A stretch of 64,000 nt of DNA from Plotosus lineatus (GCA_024760905.1 CM045735.1:3093161-3157160); one strand, 5' to 3'; shown: positions 22,961 to 35,256, numbered from the stretch's first letter. Made by a program: numbers and translations. The notes: generated from the sequence alone by a model not told the origin.

Positions 22961-23660
22961 TACAGTGGGACCTCGATATTCTCAGGGGTTCAGTTCCGGC
23001 CCCTCCCGCGAATGAAGATAATCCACGAGGTCTGTACCCGGAAGTAAAGCCCCATGTATCATATTACATGCGTGAATGAGCATCCGGAATTAAAATACTG
23101 TATATCTATTACTCTGTCTGTCTTCCTTTCGGCTTTTTCCCTTTTACTCGGGAGTCGCCACAGTGAATCATCTGATTCGCACGTTTGATTTGGCAGAGGT
23201 TTTTACGTCGGATGCCCTTCCTGTCACAACCCTTTGTAGCAAGGGACAGAAACACGCTGACAGCTTTGCAGCTACTCTTTACAAAAGTCAGCAATGGTTC
23301 TTTTACATGCCTCTCACCATTGACAGTGAGAGACATGGCCCGCCTTTGATAACCCAGTTAGCTGCACTGGGGGGGACAGTGACAACCTTGTGGATACTGG
23401 GACTCGAATCCCCAACCATTGGATCAGCGATCCAGCGCCCTATACCACTAGACCACCACTGCCCCCTTCTGTATATCTATTACATGCTCTAAAATATGCT
23501 TCTTAAACACATTCTATAAACAGTCTTACTCATTAATACAGTATTAATGTAGTAAAATATAGTAATGAGTAAGAAAAACTTTTCAATTTTTACTGTTATA
23601 TTTATTGATGATAAAATACAGTATAAATATTATGCAGCATATACTGTTGTAAAGCACTAG
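22961..23660 (+). mobile_element. pogo-like element split by SINE-C2
   Basis: Left end TACAGTGGGACCTCGATATT. The interior after the SINE matches pogo-G (CTTACTCATTAATACAGTATT). Right terminus not resolved. Confidence 0.65.
23113..23468 (-). mobile_element. SINE-C2 copy with 15-bp TSD
   Basis: Perfect TSD CTGTATATCTATTAC at 23098-23112 and 23469-23483. Minus-strand order: GGCAGTGGTGGTCTAGTGG head, SINE-C body, GGAAGGGCATCCGACGT, CAGATGATTCACTGTGGCG, GGGAAAAAGCCGAAAGGAAG. The last block matches the 3' end of the RTE-like LINE at 49815-51338. Confidence 0.92.
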
Positions 23661-23823
23661 TATTAAAGTCTTTTCCAATTATTGTTCCAGTACAGTACCT
23701 AAGTTAATGTTTAGAATGTTTGTGCGTGAGATTTAATGTTCTGTAGCATGTTTAAGAAACGATACCAAAAGGATAAACTTTATTACGCTTCATGTCCTTT
23801 TTCATTGAATTTGGAGTAATGTC
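23661..23823. other. no recognisable feature
   Basis: AT-rich spacer. Confidence 0.4.
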
Positions 23824-24304
23824 TTGGAGTGACGTCTCCAAGATGGCGCTGCCTAGAGGGCGACATTGCAGAGTTCTCAGAGTCAAATTGTTTCTTTGTT
23901 CATTTTAATTTGTTTTATTTGTTGTTTTGTTTGTTCATGTTTTGTACTATGCTCGTCTATGACCGGTTGACCCTACTACAGCTATAACATCGGAGTCTTC
24001 GGGCGTGTATAACTAAGCACGCTCAACTCCTGAGCTAATATTCTATGGTAGCTCAATGCTAGCCGCACCCCGGCTAACAATAAGCCCAGGTGGAGTTCTC
24101 AGAGTCATGCTTCTTTTTATTTGTTTTATTTGTTGTTTTGTGTGTTCATGTTTTGCGCTATGCTCGTCTATGACTGGTCGACCCTACTACAGCTTTGAAA
24201 TCGGAGTCTTCGGGCGTGTATAACTAAGCACGCTCAACTCCTGAGCTAATATGCGATGGTAGCTCACTGCTAGCCGCACCCCGGCTAACACTAAGCCCAG
24301 GCGG
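23824..24304 (+). mobile_element. LINE 5'-end relic, tandem duplicated
   Basis: Two units, 23871-24092 (222 bp) and 24093-24304, about 95% alike. Each reads CTATGCTCGTCTATGAC.GGT and CGGAGTCTTCGGGCGTGTAT, translating as MLVYD.STLLQL-like, the usual start of many fish LINE proteins (TYDRQTLL-type). Upstream CTCCAAGATGGCGCTGCC resembles the YY1-type site at LINE 5' UTRs. In-frame stops; not functional. Confidence 0.55.
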
Positions 24305-24429
24305 GGATATGTATTTACTAGTATATATACATATTCACACCTATACACAGAAGTTTGAATGATATGTCGATGGTGCCTGAGAAACACCAGGTAATATGTA
24401 GAGCTTTTAATCATAAGGTACATGGAGTA

Positions 24430-24612
24430 TCAGTGTGAATGGTCGTGTGTGTGTTGGCTCTGCGATGGTTTGGAAAGCTGTTCAGGGAACACCCCACATG
24501 CGGTTGGACAAATAAAATCCATTCATTCATCCATTCATTTTATGATTAATCCTAATTAGGGTCATGAGGAAGCTAGCACCCATCTCAGCCAACTCTGGGT
24601 GGGAGCGCAAAT
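24430..24612. mobile_element. SINE-B and SINE-C tail fragments
   Basis: A + strand SINE-B piece (GTGTGAATGGTCGTGTG, TTGGCTCTGCGATGG) is followed by a minus-strand tail piece (ATTAATCCTAATTAGGGTC). Confidence 0.6.
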
Positions 24613-25559
24613 GAAATGAATGAATTAATTGAATGAAGGAATAAATAAACTTCTTTGTTTTTGACCAGGCTGGTACTAACGATGCTGTATCCATGTTCTG
24701 CAGTGCAGGTCACTCTCTATATTCATGGACATTGTCCTTTTTTCATATCTGTCTTGCATGGAAATAAAAATCTGTGATGGAATGTTTTTTTTTTGTCCTC
24801 CAAGATGACCATCTCAATGCAGGCCTCTAGTTTCAACCAGATGTCCTCTGTGAACCTTTCTGACATGATTTTGCATCTTTACAGTTTTGCTATAATGTAT
24901 TTGTGTTTGTTTTCACCGTGACTACAAACCATGCAATAAACTGATTGATGGGTTGAAGATCACTGTGAGTTTTGAGGACCAGAACATTGTGGGAGGTTTT
25001 TTTTTTTTCAGTTTTCGCAGCTCATTAGGAGATCTCTCACCTCGACAACCTGATTATCTTCACTCTGAACTGAGAGTAATTTCATATGACGTCTTCCACG
25101 TAGATTTCTCAGGAGGAGTCCGAACTTGCCGGGTTTTCACTGGTCACACTCTAGTTTTTTGACAGGTTCTTGGCAGCGGGAGCAGAGGCATGGTTTTTTT
25201 TTTGCGGCTCTCTTCCCAAACCTTTATTTACAGCTGACCATCTGCTGTTGGCATGGTTGCACTATACTGTATTGTATATGTTAAGCGGTCAGTTCTAGTG
25301 AGGTCATCGAGGTTGCAGAAAAAAGGAACCTTTCCACTGTCTCCTGGTGGTAGAAATATTTACTGCAGTTGTATGTGTACCTTAAACGGGAATGAATAGC
25401 ACATCAGAACTACTACCTACTGTATATCTGCACCTTCCCCCGTAATCGTATTTCCGAATATGGATTCAGAATGTGAATGTAAAGATGAATTAATGAACCA
25501 AATCGGAAAATAGTTTAAGATCACACAATTATCCATTTCCGCTTATTGCACAGCAAAAC
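24613..25559. other. no recognisable feature
   Basis: No repeat or exon recognised; several T runs. Confidence 0.45.
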
Positions 25560-25808
25560 CTTACAGGTTACAGAGAAATATTCCATCACAGGGCAGAAAC
25601 ACACTGACGACTTTGCAGCTCCTCTTGTTGAAAGTCAGCAATGGTTCTTTTACATGAACCTCACACCATAGACAGTGAGAGACATGGCCTGCCTTTGATA
25701 ACCCAGTGAGTTCACTGGGGGACAGGGACAACCAGTGGGGAGTGGAGCTTGAACCCCCAACCTTAGGATCAGTGATTCAGCACCTATACCACCAGGCCAC
25801 CACTGCCT
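25560..25808 (-). mobile_element. SINE-C copy, tail diverged
   Basis: Minus-strand head GGCAGTGGTGGCCTGGTGG and body; the 3' tail is missing after CTGCCCTGTGATGG. Confidence 0.8.
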
Positions 25809-25987
25809 TTAGGACTGAGTTTTAATAATAATAATAAAAAAAAAGTATTAAAAAACACAAAAAAAAACAAACAAACAAACAAAAAACATGAATAACCAGG
25901 TAATTTAATGAATGACTGACTATCTAATTTAACAAGCTTATTTACGATATATGATAATCTAGTTAATAATCAAACTTGAAGACAAAA

Positions 25988-26325
25988 TGTCAGTGGTGGT
26001 CTGGTGGTAAAGGGCCCTGGATCGCTGATCCTAAGGTCGGGGGTTCGAGTCCCACTCTCAACAGGTTGTCACTGTCCCCCCCAGTGCAGCTAACTGGGTT
26101 ATCAAAGGCCGGCCGTGTCTCTCACCGTCTATGGTGAGAGGTTCATGTAAAAGAACCATTGCTGACTTTTGTAAAGAGTAACTGCAAAGCTGTCAGCGTG
26201 TTTCTGCCCTGCGATGGCCTGGCGAGCTGTCCAGGGTGTACTCAGCTGAAATGGGTGCCAGGCTCCTTGTGACCCTAATTAGGATTAAGCAGTTCAGAAA
26301 ATGAATGAGTGAATGAATAATGTGA
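25988..26325 (+). mobile_element. SINE-C1 copy, full length
   Basis: Best-preserved C1: CAGTGGTGGTCTGGTGG head, GGTTCGAGTCC (exact box B consensus), CCCAGTGCAGCTAACTGGG hairpin, CAGCGTGTTTCTGCCC, and tail CCTAATTAGGATTAAGCAG with a GAATGAGTGAATG run. Confidence 0.9.
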
Positions 26326-27028
26326 AGATTAAAATAAAGATGAGCTGAGAAGTATGTTTGGGAGGTTAAACGTCACAGAATAATTATTCAATTCTATCCT
26401 CATTTAGAGAAGAAATACTACTGTACTATAAAACGCTATCCTGATAAAAGTTAAAACCATCGGCACAGAGTGCTAATCACATTCGATTCTCGTTTAATTC
26501 TCAAATCATCTTCAGCATGATGATTTGTTCCCTCTACAAAACAGCAACAATGATCCTGAGTCTGAGTTATATTTAAACTCTGCAACTAGAGTCAAATATT
26601 AGGGTTTTATGGAACATCCACTTATTTTTTTTTTTTTGCCAAGCAAATGGAAAACATGCATTCAGAATTCCTCCTCAGTGCTCGCTGTGGTCATTAGTGC
26701 TGGAAAGGCTGCGAGAAGCCTTCAGAGATAACTTTTCCATCTACCGAATATGAAAAAGAAGAGCTGAGTACAATCCAGTGCACGGCGGAGTCAGAACAAG
26801 ACCAGGGGGACCGAAATAGCTCGGCTGACTGACTCCGCAAGTGATGTGACAGGAGGGTTGAGAGGAACAAAAAAAAAAGAAAGAAAAATCAGGAGATGGA
26901 AATAGAAACGGTGCGATTTTCACACAACATGAGAACGAGCTTCAGCCTGCATTGTTAATTCACAAGGTTAAAATTTCTCCTCATTTATTCCCCAGCGTCG
27001 CAGGTTTAATTTTGACTACAATGTCATA
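26326..27028. other. no recognisable feature
   Basis: No repeat or exon recognised. Confidence 0.45.
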
Positions 27029-27946
27029 TGCAGCAGTACCTTGACTTACGAGTGTCTTTTATAATGAATTTTCCATAATACGAACTTCGATCCACCAATT
27101 ATCTGCCCCATCCAACCAGCAACATTTTGATTTACGAGCTCTGCCAGGGAAATGGCTTTTCTGCGCCGATTAGCCTCGTATGTATTCCTCCACGCTCTGA
27201 GAACGCCTTGTGCATTGCTTCTCAATTATTTTCTGTGATGCCCCCTATAGGAAGGAAAAAAAAATCATGCCCCCCCTGCGACCCACACACGTGACTATAA
27301 ATAGTGTTTACTGCACTTCATATCGTTTGCTTTGTGCTTTTTTTCTACACCATAGGGAACACAGTGAGAGTGCCACTGCCACTTACTGTAGAGCATGCAC
27401 AATTACACTTAATTCTAGTACAGTATGGCTAAAAAGCATGTTCCCCAGGGTCATACGTGCCCCCCCCCATCCCGGCTTCACACCTCACTACTTGATAGGC
27501 ACTGGCCTTGTGGGAGCTCACCACGAGCCTTTCCTCGCTGGCATTCGTAGCATGCACATGCACAAAATTCTCCTCAAATTATACCACCTCATGCCTGCCC
27601 ACGTGACATCTTCGTGTCCACGTGACATCTTCGCCGCAGTCAATGATTGGTTGATTGACTTATTGGTTATTGTTGTTTTATTATTATTTATTATTAATTA
27701 TTATTAATGCTAATGTACATGTATTATTATCATTATGAAAGAGTTATTGTTTTACATGTTTATTTTTAATATATTATGGGAAATATACATGTTTGTGTCA
27801 GGTTATATAAGTTTGGGAGGGGGTTGGAACAGATTAATTGGTTTTCTATTATTTCCGATGGGAATTTTTGTTTTATCTAACGAACATTTTGACTTACGAA
27901 CTCGCCCTCAGAACGGATTAATTTCATAAGTCAAGGTACCACTGTA
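27029..27946 (-). mobile_element. pogo-A MITE carrying an hAT MITE
   Basis: CAGCAGTACCTTGACTTACG to AAGTCAAGGTACCACTGTA inverted termini. Same internal structure as 3451-4245, with the hAT segment at 27213-27504. Confidence 0.85.
27213..27504 (-). mobile_element. hAT MITE nested in pogo-A
   Basis: CATTGCTTCTCAATTATTTT to CTACTTGATAGGCACTG with perfect TSD GCCTTGTG (27205-27212, 27505-27512), the complement of CACAAGGC in opposite-strand copies. Confidence 0.88.
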
Positions 27947-28617
27947 TTATATTCTGTTTGTAAGCCACCAGGATGTTAAATAGATGCACGTGGCCTGCCT
28001 TTCGTTCAGCCGCATACACAGTTCGGTTAATAATGATTCTTCTGCTGGGTTTTGATTATAGTTTAAGTTTGCCAGGATTTATTTTTGCTGTCACTTTTAG
28101 TCCTGAGTTCCCATAGAAATCTTTTTTCACTTTCACCTTTTTATAGCCACAGCTGCAATAATCTGAAAAAGACTCATGACTGGAATCGCATACTCATCTC
28201 CATCCAGATGACTCCACATAAGTGTCATGATACAGTATGAAGACTTTCAAGTGGACTGTTTGTTCCCCTTCTTTCTTTCTTAAATTGATTTATTCAGGGC
28301 ACTGAATATGAGCCGGGTGAACAGCCGCCAATCTCAAGACCCTAACTATAGCAAGCCATGTAGAGTGAATTTATTTTTAAATACATCCTGTAGCTGAATG
28401 ATGTTTACAGTCTGATATGCTTGGCTGTTATGAATATATCGTGATGTAGAATTTGCTGCAGCATTCGAATGCCTCGAATATTCTTATGCAACACTGCATC
28501 TTGCAGGTTATGTCATCAGAACTAATCAGGTCCCCGTGAGCCGGGATGCAACCTATCCTGGCCGCTGTTTACGAGGGGTATTGGTGGATCATTGTGGGGG
28601 ATGCTTATTTAGAGCCT
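27947..28617. other. no recognisable feature
   Basis: No repeat or exon recognised. Confidence 0.45.
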
Positions 28618-28960
28618 CTCAGTGGCCACTTTATTAGGGATACATGTACACCTTTACACTGTTAACCAGCCAGCCAATCGTATAACAGCAGCACAAGGGT
28701 ATGACATCATGCAAATAGAGGTCAATAACGTTGGTGAAAGTGTAAAAAGACTCCCACCTCTATCTAAAGTGTAATTTTGGGGGGGGTGTAAAGGTGCGGA
28801 AGGCCCTAATTGCTGTAAATGATTCTCGATTAGCATATATAAAAAAATGAGGAGGGTCTATAAAAATCTCACGATGTAGACAAGTAGCAAACGGTCGACT
28901 CTGTTTGAGCATCAGTAAGAAGGCAGAGGGAGGCCATCTGAGCCTTTTTTAACCAACAAA
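28618..28960 (+). repeat. fragment of a fish TIR-type repeat
   Basis: CAGTGGCCACTTTATTAGG (28619-28637) followed by a CCAGCCAATC..ATAACAGCAGCAC-like segment and TTGAGCATCAGTAAGAAG. This resembles the end of a dispersed fish repeat known for CCACTTTATTAGG termini. Other end not found. Confidence 0.45.
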
Positions 28961-28970
28961 AAACTAATTT

Positions 28971-29214
28971 CATTTTCTGAACCGCTTAATCCTAATTAGG
29001 GTCGCGGAGAGGCTGGCGCCCATCTCAGCCAACTCTGGGCGAGGGCAGAGTACGCCATTGGACAGCTCGCCAGGCTATCGTAGGGTAGAAACATGCTGAT
29101 GGCGATGCAGCTACTCTTGTCGAAAGTCAGCAATGGTTCCTTTACATGAACCTCACACCATAGACAGTGAGAGACACGGTCGGCCTTTGATAACCCAGTT
29201 AGCTGCACTGGGGG
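28971..29214 (-). mobile_element. SINE-C1 copy lacking the head
   Basis: Perfect 10-bp TSD AAACTAATTT (28961-28970, 29215-29224). In SINE sense it begins CCCCAGTGCAGCTAACTGGG, the same start as the copy at 22296-22540. Confidence 0.9.
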
Positions 29215-29234
29215 AAACTAATTTTTTTAAAGTC

Positions 29235-29455
29235 AATATTGATACTAGATTCGAAATTTGGAGCAGCCAGTCATCCGAATGGGCAAGTCTTCTCATTGTG
29301 GGAGGAAACCAGAGTGTCCAGAGGAAACAAGCACAGGGATAACGAATAATCTACAAACATAAATGGCCACACTGAGACCCAAACACAGGACCTTCTTGCT
29401 CTGAGATTGATGTGCTAATCATTATGACATTGAGCTACATACGGTCGTATTTAGC
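29235..29455 (-). mobile_element. SINE-B fragment (diverged)
   Basis: GTGGGAGGAAACCAGAGTGTC and ACACAGGACCTTCTTGCTC, complement of SINE-B middle and head. Confidence 0.6.
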
Positions 29456-29504
29456 TTTACAGCGTAGAAAAACACATAGAAGTGTTCAGTCTTTTTGCCG
29501 TCAA

Positions 29505-29632
29505 CATGTCTCTACCCTGTAGTGACCTGGCGAGCTGTCCAGGGTATACGCTGCCCTTGTCCAGAGTTGGATAAAATGGGAAGCAGCCTCCCTGCAACCC
29601 TAATTAGGAGTAAATAGCTTAGAAAATTAAAA
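29505..29632 (+). mobile_element. SINE-C1 3' fragment
   Basis: GTGACCTGGCGAGCTGTCC, AGGGTATACGCTGCCC and CAACCCTAATTAGGAGTAAA; the 5' part is missing. Confidence 0.6.
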
Positions 29633-29660
29633 AAAAAAATAATGATGATGATAATAATAA

Positions 29661-30611
29661 TACAGTGGCAACTTTACTTTTTTAAAAAGAATTTAATTTG
29701 TCCCGAGGGCGAGCTCGTAAGATGAAACGTTTGTTAGATGAAACAATTATTCCAATCGGAAATAATAGAAAACCAATTAATCCGTTCCAACCCCCTCCCA
29801 AACTCATATAACCTGCCACAAACACGCATATTTGACCTAATGTATTAAAGATAAACATGTAAAAACAATAAATATTTCATAATAATAATACATGTACATA
29901 AAAATTAATAATAATTAAGAATAAATAATAATAAAACAAGAATAAACAATAAGTAAGCTAACCCTTCTGATCATCGACTGTGGCCAAGATATCACGTGGG
30001 CAGGCACGAAGTGATGCCTAACAGAGGAGAAGGAGAAGAATTTTGTGCGTGTGCACGCTATGAATGCCAATGTGGAAAGGCTCATGGTGAGCTCCCACAA
30101 GGCCAGTGCTTCTCCAATAGTGAGGGGCGTGGTGTGATGACTGGGGTGGGGGGGGGGGGGGGTGCGTATGACCCTGGGTAACATGCTTTTTTTCCATACT
30201 GTACTAGAATTAAGTGTAACTGCACATCCTCTACACTAGGTGGCAGTGGTGCTCTCACTGTGTTCCCTATGGTGTACGAAAAAAGCACCGAGCAAACAAT
30301 ATGAAGTGCAGTAAACACTATTTATAGTCGCACGTGGGGCGCTGGGGGGCCTCAAATGTTTTTTCTTCCTAGAGGGGACGTCACAGAAAATAATTGAGAA
30401 GCACTGCACAAGGTGTTCTCAGAGCACGGAGGAATACAGTGCGGAAGAATAGAATGCTAATCGGCCCGGAAAAGCCATTTCCCCAGCAGAGCTCGTAAAA
30501 CAGAGCTTGTAAAAATTTTGCTCTTTGGATGGGGGGGATTTTTGGTAGGCTTGAAGCTCGTATCATGGAAACTCATTATAAGGGAAACTCACAAGTCAAG
30601 GTACCACTGTA
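29661..30611 (+). mobile_element. pogo-A MITE carrying an hAT MITE, complete
   Basis: 951 bp, TACAGTGGCAACTTTACTTT to GTCAAGGTACCACTGTA. Internal hAT MITE at 30114-30406. TA flanks both ends. No transposase. Confidence 0.85.
30114..30406 (+). mobile_element. hAT MITE nested in pogo-A
   Basis: CAGTGCTTCTCCAATAGTG to AATTGAGAAGCACTG, TSD CACAAGGC / CACAAGGT (30106-30113, 30407-30414). Contains a G15 run near 30148. Confidence 0.88.
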
Positions 30612-30625
30612 TTAATAATAATAAT

Positions 30626-30665
<40 letters not shown>
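30612..30665. repeat. (AAT)n microsatellite
   Basis: AAT units with one interruption, directly after the pogo-A right end. Confidence 0.95.
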
Positions 30666-30666
<1 letters not shown>

Positions 30667-32164
30667 AGTTATTAACACCTCGCTAAAGAAAGAGTTCAGT
30701 GCAGACTCTGGCAACTTTGGTTTGAACTAACTTGTAGCTTAAAGAACCACATTATACATTCCACATCACCCTCATACTCATCAAATGTTCTTTTTTAAAT
30801 TAATTAATTTATTTATTATTGTCTGCTCCTGAGCACTGCCCCAGACTTTCTGTAAACATTTCTGTCTGGCGTTACTTTAAATAATAATAATAATAATAAT
30901 AATAAGTTTTCCAGCTATATTTATATCCATTTCGAACATATAATCTGTTCAATCTGAATGAAAATAATAATTCATATCATCAGTTCCATCTGTAATTCCC
31001 CGCAGTGTTCCGCATCCCACACGCAGACAGACATATTGCTTTTCCTGAAGGCCACAGATGTCCCTACTGCTCCCTCTGACCTGCAGTCTCTGGAGAACCT
31101 GAAAAAACAAAAACGCTAAAATGTTCTTACAGCTTGCGAAAGTCGATATCTCACAAGCGTCTTCGACATCTCCCATCATCTAGGTCTCCAATTCCCTTCT
31201 GGCCACTCATCGATCACCCTGAAACCCGAAGTGACTCGAGCTGCAGGGTTTAATGGCAATTAACAGTAATTACTCCTTAACCTTGTCCAAGATTAGTTGC
31301 GATAATGACTATGAGAACCTTAGCACTGGGAGGTATGTATGTGCAGTCAGAGTTCTACCATTTTGTGTATTTATCCCTTCTGTATTTATTTATTTTTTTG
31401 GTCTTGCTAAGACTTCTCTGTAGCCATGACTATATATGGGTACTTTCCCAACTCCTGACTTAATTCCCCGAACACTCTTACTCATCACATATTCACAGAC
31501 TTAAGATATGCTTTTCGACACTCCCCACCCCTCCCTGCCTCCGTCTCTCCATTCCCTGAAATTTGTGCACCAGATGCCTGCTGACAAAGCAAAGGGAAGT
31601 GATTTCATTTTGTGTCTGAAAGGCCCAAGGGTGACGTAATCTGACCAGGCCGACCCTCCCTCTTTCACCTCCAACCATGGCCAACAAAAGGCTTTGTTCT
31701 CACTAAATAAATGAAATGCTTTTTTTTTCATGCTGGGGAGAGGGAAGCATTGATTAGCATTGAGGAGATGTTAGGATGTATAACACTTGTAAGGCTTCGC
31801 AATCGTCCCTGGCCTGATTCTGATTGCATTAGCATTCGCAGGGTTTTTTTTTTTTTTTTTTTTGGCAACTTCAATCATATTTATGTACTTGTGTTTGAGT
31901 CATGCTGCTGCATGATATAATCAACAATGCATCATGTAGTGTATGAGGAAATAAAAATATCTCAAACAGTTTCATTTCGTAGGTGCTTTTACAGCCGCAA
32001 AATGACAGAGTTCCTGTTATCACTTTCGCTATAGCAGCTATAAACGGTCGTTTCCTTACTCAACTTCTCTTTTTCTCTCCATTGAAGTCGAGAAGATAGC
32101 CAACTATGTAACATGAGCAAGACAGATCACAGCCGCAAAACAAAAGAGGAAAACTCAGAATTAC
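30666..32164. other. no recognisable feature
   Basis: 1.5 kb with a short AAT run (30880-30904) and T18 (31845-31863) but no repeat family or exon recognised. Confidence 0.45.
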
Positions 32165-32455
32165 AGCATCACATCTGACTGCTACAAACGTTCTGGAACT
32201 GAAGGCCGGAGCCTATCTCCGGTGACTTTGGGCGTGAGACACCCTGAACAGCTCACCAGGGCAACACAACTACTCACATTCACGGGAAATTTGAACCAGT
32301 CAATTCGCCTAAAGTGCAGGTCTTTGGACTGTGGAGGCAACCCATGCAAGCAACGCCACAGAGAAATACTTTTACCAAGGCTGGGATTTGAACCCAGGAC
32401 CTTCTGGCTGTGAATCAGATGTGCTGCACACCATGCCACTGCACCAGCCACTTAA
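32165..32455 (-). mobile_element. SINE-B copy (diverged)
   Basis: GAACCCAGGACCTTCTGGC and CATGCCACTGCACCAGCC (head, complement), GGTCTTTGGACTGTGGAGG middle, and AGCCTATCTCCGGTGAC 3' part. Confidence 0.65.
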
Positions 32456-32689
32456 TAAGCCCACTTCTCTCTTAGGAATAATAATGACTAAAAGTTTTAA
32501 AATGAGTGCAGTGATTCTGTACAAACCTGCAAAGTTATTCAAGAGTCCGAGCCAAACTGTTCAAGAAAATCAATCTACACCGACTGACCAATCAGAATGA
32601 AGAATCAAGGACAGAAGGAAAGTGCATTTTTTAAAAAAAAAAAAGAAATGCTTCTCAAGGCCTAGTTCTACCTCGAAATATTCATTTTT

Positions 32690-32995
32690 TTTTTTAAAGC
32701 CGCTTAATCCTAATTCGAGTCACTGGGAGGCTGGTGCCCATCTCAGATGATGTTTGGAAAGGGTGGAGAACACCCTGACAAGCCTGCTGGACCAGGGGTG
32801 ATTTGGAAAAGTTAGTCTACTGTGCATGAGTTTGGACTGTGGGACGAAACCGGAATACCCAGAGGAAACCAACACCCGCACTGAGGAGAACATGCAAACA
32901 CCACATGGAAATGCCCCGAGCCCAGGAAATGGAACCCATGACCTTCTTGTTATGAGACGGACGTGTTAACTACCATGCCACAAGTGCAGCCCACT
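32690..32995 (-). mobile_element. SINE-B copy (diverged)
   Basis: CGCTTAATCCTAATTCGAGTC tail, GTTTGGACTGTGGGACG middle, CCATGACCTTCTTGTTATGAG and GTTAACTACCATGCC head, all in complement. Confidence 0.75.
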
Positions 32996-33531
32996 TCTGA
33001 AGGTTATAAATTCTTATTATTATCAGAAGCTACTGATGCCATATTTAAGAAAACAAACGCACCAGAAATGCCTGTACTGTACAGGTGTAGTGTGATGCGA
33101 TCCAGTAGAAGCTCGACCTGACTCTGAGCGCTACAATACGCAACGCACACGACAATCTTTGTCTTGGCGTCGCTCGCTGCACTGGCGTAACGCAGTGTGG
33201 AAATGCAACAGGCGGGATATTCGAGTTGAAATAATGTCCACATCTGGCATGTGTTGGAAAGGAGCACAACATAAGGAGCTGCCTCGCTTCTACTTTCCCG
33301 ACATGCGAACGCGTGTACGCCTGTAATTCTTGCTGTGTGCATATGGTTCTTGAATTTGGATTTTTATTGTCTGCCAAGTATTATTTATGTCAGGTGCTTT
33401 GGGATTTGCTTTTATCTGATCGTCCGCATTCCACTTGGAAAGCTCCGCGATGTAATAGTGGGATGAATCCTTTCAGACAAAAGATGGAAAGCACCTGAAT
33501 TTTCTTGTCTTCGTCACATCCGAAAGTTAGG
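32996..33531. other. no recognised element; CpG-richer block
   Basis: 33040-33310 is richer in CpG than its surroundings and open in two minus-strand frames, but neither product matches a family I know. Confidence 0.35.
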
Positions 33532-33905
<374 letters not shown>

Positions 33906-34263
33906 ATGATACTTGAATGTGACGGTGAGCTTTCCATATTTCGGAGATTTCCGTTAGCCATGGATACTATAGATATGTTTAATCGTCTCTTGAATAACCT
34001 TGAACATCCACATCATCGCAGGAGGAGTCTCAGCTCTCAGCAGGTTGCGCGCGGCTTCGTGGAGCCACAACTGTCTGAAGCCGCAGCTCCTGAAATGCTT
34101 GTCATTGTATGTAATCACATCAGAGCCATTTTAGGTACAGTGGTGTGAAAGAACACTTTCCCCTCATGTATACGGTGGTGTGGAATAGACAGGAGGGGGT
34201 GGTGATCTCTGTCGCCATGACAGCAAGGAGGTGGTACATGCTTATCAATGGGTGTGTGCATGC

Positions 34264-34264
<1 letters not shown>
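33906..34264. other. no recognisable feature
   Basis: A + frame continues here (to 34148) but no domain is recognisable and it enters from SINE sequence. Confidence 0.4.

Positions 34265-34331
<67 letters not shown>
34265..34331. repeat. (TG)n microsatellite
   Basis: About 33 TG units. A T25 run follows at 34422-34446. Confidence 0.97.
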
Positions 34332-34332
<1 letters not shown>

Positions 34333-34731
34333 TGCGGAGTTGGCGTTTCTGTGTGGTCTGTGAAAAAGAAGTAATGGAAGCCTGTCAGACTCCGTGCTGA
34401 GAGAATGGGTTCACTGGGATGTTTTTTTTTTTTTTTTTTTTTTTTTAAATGGCCTCTCGGTCTTTTAGCCTAAAGGATGGGAAGGATGGCGATTGGTGTT
34501 TAGGAAGCAGTTGGGGGGTGGATCCCCCTTTTGAGGTTTTCTAAAGGAAAGGGGTGGTGTATGGTCACCATTCTGAGCTGCTCTTGTGTGCATAATGCAG
34601 TCAGTGTTGAGCCATTGAGTATTTACTATTCCGGGAACGTTAACCAAACCTGTACGGAAGAGCAAGAGCCACGAACTGATAAAGTAACAAAACAAGTGTC
34701 ATAACTGTACAGCTATAAACAGGCATATAAA

Positions 34732-34733
<2 letters not shown>
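34332..34733. other. no recognisable feature
   Basis: Spacer with T25; nothing else recognised. Confidence 0.45.

Positions 34734-34814
<81 letters not shown>
34734..34814. repeat. (CA)n microsatellite
   Basis: About 40 CA units. Confidence 0.97.
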
Positions 34815-34815
<1 letters not shown>

Positions 34816-35085
34816 GTTACAAAGCTGGATTTACAAATCCGAGCCTGACCTGCTAATGCTGGCAAAGAGGGCAGTGGTTCATGTTGAAAATAGGCCAAAC
34901 TTCTCAGGACGCACCACTGATCTCAGGAGGCACCGCTGAGCATGTTAATTAATTACTAAAGTTTTGTCTTCAACAATATTCTATGGATAAGCAGAAAGTC
35001 AGCTTATGCTGGTAATTCTCTTTTACACAGAATAACAAAGCTCATTAATTTTCTAGTCACATTTCACTCGTACATTACAACATAA
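34815..35085. other. no recognisable feature
   Basis: Spacer. Confidence 0.4.
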
Positions 35086-35183
35086 TACAGTGGCACCTTA
35101 ATCCATTCCAAGCCCCTCCCAAACTCATATAACCTTTCAGCTAATATATTAAAGATAAACTTGTAAAAACAATAAATATTTCA

Positions 35184-35184
<1 letters not shown>

Positions 35185-35256
<72 letters not shown>

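Noticed and set aside
33004..33377. Two overlapping minus-strand frames of about 110 codons
   Set aside because: Neither product is recognisable; openness is explained by a GC-richer block with few stops.
34734..34814. CRISPR-like direct repeats
   Set aside because: All short direct repeats here are microsatellites without spacers, and the context is eukaryotic.
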